From JAZDIU01 sp043804635 (lineage in GTDB: Bacteria; Chloroflexota; Dehalococcoidia; Dehalococcoidales; UBA2162): 13,428 bases of DNA. Location of the stretch: positions 1 through 13,428 of the forward strand of contig JAZDIU010000068.1 in the NCBI GenBank assembly GCA_043804635.1. The letters run 5' to 3'. Below, in pieces: positions 5,637 through 10,543 of the stretch. Numbering within the stretch: the first letter of the stretch is position 1; each line of letters opens with the position of its first letter. A program made the position numbers and the translations under genes. A model generated the notes under the pieces. That model had not been told where the DNA came from, ran no database searches, and saw only the letters and a program-made list of their open reading frames with translations.

Positions 5637-6674
5637 TTAAGGATAAACGGCCGGTGCTCTAAGTCCGGTGGTTTCAGGTAAACCCAGCATCAGGTTCATA
5701 TTCTGGATAGCTTGCCCGGCAGCTCCTTTCACCAGATTATCGATGGCACTGATAACGATAAGCTTCTCACCGCTATGATTAACAGTGGGGTGGATAAAGC
5801 AATCATTGTTTCCCCAGGTATGCTTGGTGTGGGGCGAAAAGCCGACCACTTTAACGAAGGGCTTATTCTTGTAGAAATCAGTATAGAGAGCCATCAGCTC
5901 TTCTTTACCCTTCTTGCCCGACATTTTGCCCGGGAGCAGGTTAGCATAAGCAGTGGTCAGTATTCCCCGGGTCATTGGAATCAGGTGTGGAATAAAAGTC
6001 GTCAGTAACGGCTTGTTCGAATTAAGCAGCTTTAGCTCCTGGATAATCTCCGATAGATGCCTATGTCCTTCCAGAGAGTAAGCGGATACATCCTCGTTGA
6101 CCTCCGAGTAGTGAGTCCCCAGGCTGAGTGTCCTGCCCGCCCCGGAGACACCGGACTTGGCATCGATAATCACATCCGGCTCGATAATTCCCGCCTTTAA
6201 TGCCGGCGCTAGCGCCAGAATGGCGCCGGTAGGATAGCAGCCGGGATTAGCCACCAATCGGCTGGAGGCAATTTGCGAAGAGTATAGCTCGGGGAGGCCG
6301 TAGACGGCTTCCTTCAGCAGCTCGGGTGCCGGATGCGTGAATCCGTACCAGGTAGGATAATCGGCGGCAGATTTTAACCGGAAATCGGCACTGATATCTA
6401 TTACCTTAACACCGTTTTTAACCATCGGGATAATCTCTTTGGCGCTTTCCTTGTGCGGCATCGCCGAAAAAGCGATATCGACTTTCCCCAGTTCAGCCTG
6501 AATAGTGAGGTCGAAACCAGCTAGATGAGGAAAGACCGCGCTCAGCTTCTGCCCGGCGGCGCTGCGTCCGGTTACCGAGGTAAGCTCAACCTCAGTATGC
6601 AGGTAAAGCAGCCTTGCCAGCTCAACGCCGGCGTAGCCGGTAACGTTAATAATACCTACTTTAGTTTTGGCCAT
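5637..6674 (-). CDS. argC: N-acetyl-gamma-glutamyl-phosphate reductase
   Basis: This enzyme of arginine biosynthesis reduces N-acetyl-glutamyl-phosphate with NADPH to the semialdehyde, in the cytoplasm. It is 345 residues, the normal length. Near the N-terminus VGIINVTGYAGVELARLL forms the dinucleotide-binding loop, followed by the TGRSAAGQ region. The active-site Cys is C146 in VANPGCYPTGA. Substrate-binding segments AKSGVSGAGR, EVNEDVSAYSLEGHRH and FIPHLIPMTRGIL are all present. The ATG at 6674 has GGAGAA upstream at good spacing. No argJ, argB or argD is adjacent in the window, so argC here stands apart from the usual cluster and is instead followed by an exonuclease gene. A TTGATG-17-TAGGAT promoter lies upstream. 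Confidence 0.97.
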   Translation of the reverse strand: MAKTKVGIINVTGYAGVELARLLYLHTEVELTSVTGRSAAGQKLSAVFPHLAGFDLTIQAELGKVDIAFSAMPHKESAKEIIPMVKNGVKVIDISADFRLKSAADYPTWYGFTHPAPELLKEAVYGLPELYSSQIASSRLVANPGCYPTGAILALAPALKAGIIEPDVIIDAKSGVSGAGRTLSLGTHYSEVNEDVSAYSLEGHRHLSEIIQELKLLNSNKPLLTTFIPHLIPMTRGILTTAYANLLPGKMSGKKGKEELMALYTDFYKNKPFVKVVGFSPHTKHTWGNNDCFIHPTVNHSGEKLIVISAIDNLVKGAAGQAIQNMNLMLGLPETTGLRAPAVYP

Positions 6675-6701
6675 CAGAATTTCTCCATTTGTGTTATGGA
6701 A

Positions 6702-6730
6702 ATCCTATCACAATCGGCTCTTATCATCAA
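6702..6730 (-). promoter_or_regulatory. Probable promoter of argC
   Basis: On the minus strand, TTGATG (6730-6725), a 17-base spacer ending in TGA, and TAGGAT (6707-6702). Predicted start is near 6695, giving a short leader with GGAGAA before the ATG at 6674. The -10 match is imperfect. Confidence 0.45.
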
Positions 6731-6756
6731 ACTAGATAGAAGAGGTTATTTAGTAA

Positions 6757-6836
6757 CCCGTTCGCCCTGAGCTTGTCGAAGGGCAGTCAATTCGATTGAG
6801 CGCCGCTCATGGTTCGACAAGCTCACCACGAGCGGG
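6757..6836. repeat. Long imperfect inverted repeat (TGAGCTTGTCGAA type)
   Basis: The left arm (6757-6784) and the reverse complement of the right arm (6810-6836) share CCCG-TCG, then the exact block TGAGCTTGTCGAA. They differ only in a short inner segment and the arm ends. The loop is about 25 bases. It lies between the divergent argC and histidine-phosphatase genes. This arm sequence resembles REP-like repeats I know from many environmental genomes. Confidence 0.75.
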
Positions 6837-6858
6837 ACGCCATTCACCCGACCTACCT

Positions 6859-6884
6859 GGATTCCGTATCAAGTACGGAATGAC
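6859..6884 (-). repeat. GTCATT-type palindromic element E3
   Basis: Read on the minus strand: GTC, a perfect 8-bp stem ATTCCGTA/TACGGAAT with loop CTTGA, then CC. It has the same layout as E2 with a different stem core. It ends 12 bases before the extended -10 of the next gene. Confidence 0.75.
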
Positions 6885-6896
6885 AAGGACAGAAAA

Positions 6897-6905
6897 TGCT
6901 ATAAT
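6897..6905 (+). promoter_or_regulatory. Extended -10 promoter, nearly leaderless
   Basis: Exact TGCTATAAT; no matching -35 box at normal spacing. Predicted start is at about 6912, only about 6 bases before the ATG at 6918, so there is no room for a ribosome-binding site and none is seen. Confidence 0.65.
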
Positions 6906-6917
6906 CATCAACTAACT

Positions 6918-7550
6918 ATGACGCAAATTATCCTGGTCAGGCACGGGGAAACTCAATGGAATGTGGGCGAAATATTTCGCGGCACAATCGATGTCGAGCT
7001 TAACGAGACCGGCAACAAGCAAGCGGAACTTCTCGCTGATTATCTGAGTCAGATAAAGATAGACGCCATTTATTCCAGTCCCCTAAAAAGAGCACTGAAG
7101 ACTGCCCAAATCATAGCCGGTCATCATAATCTCATTGCAGAAAGTACCCCCGCTCTGAACGACCTCAATTTTGGGGAGTGGCAGTCTTTAACAATACAGC
7201 AGGTGAAAGAAAAATACCCGAAGCTTTACTCGGAATGGGCTAATTTTCCTCATCTGGTGAAATTACCCGGGGGTGAAAACCTGGACGACGTCAAGATGAG
7301 AGCCGTCCGCCTGGTGGATGAAGTAATCGCCAGATATAAGGGGAACGTTGTCCTGGTGTCCCACCGCGTTGTCAACAAGGTCTTAATATTAGCTCTGCTG
7401 GGACTGGACAACTCCCACTTCTGGAACATAAAGCTGGATACCTGTGGCGTTACCACCTTCGACTATGAAAACGGACGCTTTGTCCTCACCAGGCACAACG
7501 ACACTTCTTTTCTTCAGCCCCTAAAGAAACCCGTACTGAAGGATTTTTAA
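6918..7550 (+). CDS. Histidine phosphatase family protein (phosphoglycerate mutase-like)
   Basis: This 210-residue protein belongs to the branch-1 histidine phosphatases. The catalytic RHGE is at residues 8-11 (ILVRHGETQWN), with R58 in SSPLKRALKTAQ, the likely acid E87 in LNFGEW, and the second catalytic His H149 in VLVSHRVVNK. The enzyme forms a phosphohistidine intermediate and removes or transfers phosphate from small molecules. Candidates include cofactor-dependent phosphoglycerate mutase, alpha-ribazole phosphatase (CobC) or a general phosphatase. SHRVVNK instead of the common SHGG leans towards a phosphatase, but the substrate is unresolved. There is no cobalamin gene next to it. The ATG at 6918 sits directly behind an extended -10 and has no ribosome-binding site, suggesting a leaderless mRNA. 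The gene converges on the ArsA-like gene. Confidence 0.9.
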   Translation: MTQIILVRHGETQWNVGEIFRGTIDVELNETGNKQAELLADYLSQIKIDAIYSSPLKRALKTAQIIAGHHNLIAESTPALNDLNFGEWQSLTIQQVKEKYPKLYSEWANFPHLVKLPGGENLDDVKMRAVRLVDEVIARYKGNVVLVSHRVVNKVLILALLGLDNSHFWNIKLDTCGVTTFDYENGRFVLTRHNDTSFLQPLKKPVLKDF

Positions 7551-7582
7551 TACGGTTGGTCATAAAGCCCTTCCCTGCCATT

Positions 7583-7635
7583 GTCATTCTGGAAGCGTCT
7601 GAATGCTCCATATTCCCGAAGACGCTGAAGAATCT
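7583..7635 (+). repeat. GTCATT-type palindromic element E4
   Basis: GTC-ATTCT at the left and AGAAT-CT at the right form the outer arms; AGCGTC (7594-7599) and GACGCT (7621-7626) form an inner stem. It has the same border rule as E1-E3 with a longer, different core. It lies between two convergent genes and could act as a bidirectional transcription end. Confidence 0.6.
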
Positions 7636-7671
7636 GGCGGGGGAGGGTTCTGAACATGAAATCTCCCCGCC
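7636..7671. terminator. GC hairpin between convergent genes
   Basis: GGCGGGG (7636-7642) pairs with CCCCGCC (7665-7671), extended by AG/CT after one bulged G, around a loop of about 18 bases. No T-run follows on either side, so it is only a possible terminator. It abuts element E4. Confidence 0.3.
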
Positions 7672-7678
7672 CTGACAT

Positions 7679-8584
7679 TCATCTACCCCCAAACAGTCTC
7701 TTCTCAACTTCCCTCAGCTTGTCTATACCCTGTATCTCGTGGGGGAAAAGCGGTAGCTCAATAATTTTCATATTCTGGTATTTACGGCAGATAAGTCCGA
7801 TATGCTCTTGCTGTTGCTCTGCCTTAGCCTTGAGGAAAGGTGAGCTGCCTACTTCCTTGATGACGTTGTTTATTACCAGTTGCTCAGCCTTAAACCCATA
7901 GGAGGTAAATTCCTCGAAAATGCCATCGAGCTGGGCGATAGCCAGTGTCTCGGGAATAGTAACGATGTTGAACCTTACTCCATTTCTGAGGAAGTCGATA
8001 TCTTCACCGGATAATTTCTCCCATCCCCGGATAATATCCAGCACCGGCTTCTTCGTCTCTTGCCCGAGCTTCAGTTTAGAATAAATGCGGGGCGCCGGCT
8101 TGAGGTGCTGCCTGAGCATCGCCGGCATCTGGAGCAAGCCGAGCGTCTGTCCCAGAGGAGCCGTGTCCCAGACGATGTGCTGATACTTCTTTTGCTGGCT
8201 TAGTTCCCTGATATAATCGACCATAAACTCATCGCTGAGACCCGGTAATATTGAAGTGATGAAATCGGCGAACTCCTCGTAGCCGATGGATACCAAAGAG
8301 GAAAAGACTTCATAGACCTCCTTGCCGAACTTCCGGTTCCACATCTCTTTAACTTCATCAATACCTAGCTCAGCCAGGTAAAGATTATCTTGAACTCTGG
8401 CGGGATTTTGTTTGTCTTTAATATCAAAGATGTGGCGGAGGGATGGAGTGGGGTCGGTGGAGATAACCAAAGTTTTTTCGCCTTGAGAGGCATAATGAAC
8501 GGCAGTCGCCCCGGCGCACGTAGTCTTACCAACGCCCCCCTTACCGGCAAACATCATCACCTGACCTTGATTTGTCTCGAGCAT
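7679..8584 (-). CDS. ArsA/Get3-like ATPase
   Basis: This 301-residue SIMIBI-class P-loop ATPase has the deviant Walker A GKGGVGKTT (14-22, with both Lys), switch I STDPTPSLRHIFD (42-54) and switch II DTAPLGQTLGLL (140-151). A VINNV-type nucleotide-base region lies near residue 240. Family members pump or sequester arsenite (ArsA) or deliver tail-anchored proteins (Get3/TRC40). The Get3 dimer CxxC and the ArsA arsenite-binding Cys triad are not evident, and switch II has Gln where Get3 has His (GHT). No ars genes are adjacent, so arsenic resistance should not be assumed; a bacterial homologue of unknown client is the fair reading. The ATG at 8584 has AAGGAG 6 bases upstream. The gene diverges from the HD-like/nuclease gene. 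Confidence 0.87.
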   Translation of the reverse strand: MLETNQGQVMMFAGKGGVGKTTCAGATAVHYASQGEKTLVISTDPTPSLRHIFDIKDKQNPARVQDNLYLAELGIDEVKEMWNRKFGKEVYEVFSSLVSIGYEEFADFITSILPGLSDEFMVDYIRELSQQKKYQHIVWDTAPLGQTLGLLQMPAMLRQHLKPAPRIYSKLKLGQETKKPVLDIIRGWEKLSGEDIDFLRNGVRFNIVTIPETLAIAQLDGIFEEFTSYGFKAEQLVINNVIKEVGSSPFLKAKAEQQQEHIGLICRKYQNMKIIELPLFPHEIQGIDKLREVEKRLFGGR

Positions 8585-8614
8585 TATTTTCTCCTTGCTC
8601 AGATTTACAAATAT

Positions 8615-8620
8615 ATTATA
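8615..8620 (-). promoter_or_regulatory. -10 box of the ArsA-like gene
   Basis: Exact TATAAT on the minus strand, with a predicted start near 8608 and a leader of about 24 bases containing AAGGAG (8596-8591). No convincing -35 at 17 bases. It lies in a gap of about 70 bases shared with the divergent extended -10 at 8641. Confidence 0.4.
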
Positions 8621-8640
8621 AGCGATTGGCAGAGAAGGAG

Positions 8641-8649
8641 TGATATAAT
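8641..8649 (+). promoter_or_regulatory. Extended -10 promoter, leaderless
   Basis: Exact TGATATAAT, no -35. Predicted start is at 8656-8657, that is at the A of the ATG. The AAGGAG at 8635-8640 is too far from the ATG (16 bases) to act as its ribosome-binding site and would lie outside the mRNA. Confidence 0.6.
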
Positions 8650-8656
8650 AGGACCG

Positions 8657-10543
8657 ATGAGCACAAAATCCAAGCAGGTTAAGATTGAAACAATAGAATA
8701 TGAATACCCAGATTTAGGTCATGTAGAAATTACACTCCGGGAAGAGTCTGCCGAAATATACAGGTTTTTCAAAGAGGGTGGGTTTACCAAAACAGGAAAG
8801 GGGGATGGGATAGAACACTTTGAAAAACTGGACCAACTTGGTGCTTTGCGGGAAGTACATAAGACTGCTCATCACTCAAGGTGGGAATATATGGTCCTTC
8901 AGATGCATTTAATACAAGAACTTAAGTCTGCATCTGCTTTCGGCTTTTCAACATCTATTTCTTTAACAAATCATTACACAGTGAGTAGTTTGGAGGAATT
9001 GTTAAAAAGCTGGGTGCTACTGAATAATTACGGACATCTAATAGACACAATTGAAGCTGAGCGAGTTTGGCTTGAGTTAATCTTTGAACAACCGCAGCTC
9101 CGTAATGCCTTTCTTAGTTGCATACCGGATGGTCCATCAAAAGAATATGCTAAAGCCGTATTGAAAAAAGAGGATATATATCAATTTCACCACTTAATAG
9201 CGCTCGTTTTGTTGGGAAGGTTGAGTAAGAAAAAGGGGAAGCAAAAAAGACCGTTTGATTTGTGGATAAAAATGATAGAGGCTCTAGTGCGGGAAGATAC
9301 AAAAGAAGGCTCTAAACTAGGTCGAGCATTAAACGTATTTAACGCACTTAGGCGAGTCTCTTACGTTTTACTTGATATTAATCGTTCCGCTCTTTTCCTT
9401 AGAGTTGATTCTAATAACCTACTTAGAAATATATTGAAAAAACCAGATGACCTCCTATATGACCCAGAAAGTGATGTTAGTAAGACACTAGAAGACATAG
9501 AACATTTATTGTTTACAGAAGTCTATGCCAGTAGGCAAGCTTGCGCATTTAAGTACCAATATATCAAGGGCCAAAAAGAGGAGTTTCATAAGAGCGTTTC
9601 AAAGAGTGGAATTGGTCCTTTTTGCGGGGACTACAGGACACTGGCGGGGCGACTTCAAAGCGCAAAAGTAGGAAGTAACTTCGGCAAATATACGCCTGAC
9701 AAAGAGAGTAAACATCTATGCAGGTTAAATTTACTACCAAACTTTGTGTTCGAAAGAACTGCTTGCCACTTTTATAGTGAACAGCAGAAACTATATACGG
9801 AAGTAAAATTGCCAGTAAACTTCTTGGTTACCCCTACGCCTTATACAAAGGGCGGAAGTATTATTGATGTTTTTGCGTCAAAGAATCTTGATGCCCCCGA
9901 ATTAAGCAAGCTGTATCATACTCTCACCAAATACGTAGTTGAGTGTTATGAGGCGTGGATTTCTGATACTGGCGGGCCATTAAACTTTGTTATGAGTAAA
10001 CCTTTACAAGAGCTATTTTCACATACTTTGCTGGCTTTCGTAGATGGCGACTTAAGATTAAGATTTCCTGAAGGTACTAGTCCGAGCGATTCTCACGTGG
10101 ATATCATAACAGGTAAAACAAATAAGAGTAAATGGATTAGGCGTATTTCACAAGCCCTTAAAGCGAAAACACTCACTCCAAGCAGAACGTGGGAACTTAC
10201 AGCTTTGCTTAAGATTTTAAAGCGACAAAAGGGTGAGCTGTTATTATTGGCAGTTTCTAATCTGCATTTATATACCTCTACCGGCGAAAGGAAAGTAGAG
10301 TGGGACGGAGCATTCTTTAATATAGAAAAAGACAATATCACATTATACATATTAGAGGCAAAAAGTAACGTCGTATCTAAGCGGTCAAAGGAATGTAGCT
10401 CCGCACTTCTTAACTCTATAGACAAAGCAGGTATAAGACTAAGACAAGGGCAGTTCTCAATCGTTCCATGCACAGGATACGCTTATACAAAAATAGCTTT
10501 AACAGACATAGCACCTCCCGCTTCTGTTATAATTAGTCCGTGA
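8657..10543 (+). CDS. Large protein with HD-like (dNTPase-type, degenerate) N-terminus and C-terminal PD-(D/E)xK motif
   Basis: No named family recognised for this 628-residue protein. Residues 54-90 (HFEKLDQLGALREVHKTAHHSR, then WEYMVLQMHLIQEL) resemble the start of dGTPase/SAMHD1-like HD domains (QRLxxIxQLG...A.HtRfeHS). LLNNYGH at 121-127 falls where LLHDIGH is expected, about 45 residues after the first metal His position. If so, the first His is Tyr78 and the HD pair is Asn123-Asn124, so metal catalysis would be lost. The middle is helical and unassigned. Near the C-terminus VEWDGAFF (D550) and LYILEAKS (E567, K569) form a PD-(D/E)xK-type nuclease signature. The coding sequence is visibly richer in A/T-ending codons than polA, suggesting transfer. 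The ATG at 8657 is chosen over an open frame back to 8390, which is antisense to the ArsA-like gene. The gene overlaps polA by GTGA. A defence or nucleic-acid-processing role is inference. Confidence 0.75.
   Translation: MSTKSKQVKIETIEYEYPDLGHVEITLREESAEIYRFFKEGGFTKTGKGDGIEHFEKLDQLGALREVHKTAHHSRWEYMVLQMHLIQELKSASAFGFSTSISLTNHYTVSSLEELLKSWVLLNNYGHLIDTIEAERVWLELIFEQPQLRNAFLSCIPDGPSKEYAKAVLKKEDIYQFHHLIALVLLGRLSKKKGKQKRPFDLWIKMIEALVREDTKEGSKLGRALNVFNALRRVSYVLLDINRSALFLRVDSNNLLRNILKKPDDLLYDPESDVSKTLEDIEHLLFTEVYASRQACAFKYQYIKGQKEEFHKSVSKSGIGPFCGDYRTLAGRLQSAKVGSNFGKYTPDKESKHLCRLNLLPNFVFERTACHFYSEQQKLYTEVKLPVNFLVTPTPYTKGGSIIDVFASKNLDAPELSKLYHTLTKYVVECYEAWISDTGGPLNFVMSKPLQELFSHTLLAFVDGDLRLRFPEGTSPSDSHVDIITGKTNKSKWIRRISQALKAKTLTPSRTWELTALLKILKRQKGELLLLAVSNLHLYTSTGERKVEWDGAFFNIEKDNITLYILEAKSNVVSKRSKECSSALLNSIDKAGIRLRQGQFSIVPCTGYAYTKIALTDIAPPASVIISP
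10525..10533 (+). promoter_or_regulatory. Extended -10 promoter of polA, leaderless
   Basis: Exact TGTTATAAT inside the last codons of the upstream gene. Predicted start is at 10540, the G of the polA GTG. No -35 and no ribosome-binding site upstream of the start. Translational coupling through the GTGA overlap is an alternative route of expression. Confidence 0.55.

Noticed and set aside
5712..6008. 98-codon plus-strand reading frame inside argC
   Set aside because: Antisense to conserved argC sequence, with no ribosome-binding site or family match.
3837..7635. Palindromic repeats as a CRISPR array
   Set aside because: The elements are single, kilobases apart, with different cores and no regular spacers or cas genes.
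8209..8217. TGATATAAT on the plus strand inside the ArsA-like gene
   Set aside because: Exact extended -10 match, but no start codon or gene follows at useful distance. It encodes conserved-looking residues (DYIREL) on the other strand. Kept only as a control for the leaderless-promoter finding.
8390..8656. Extension of the HD-like/nuclease gene to an in-frame ATG at 8390
   Set aside because: The added codons are antisense to the start of the well-supported ArsA-like gene and cross both promoters. The ATG at 8657 fits the extended -10 and the domain start.
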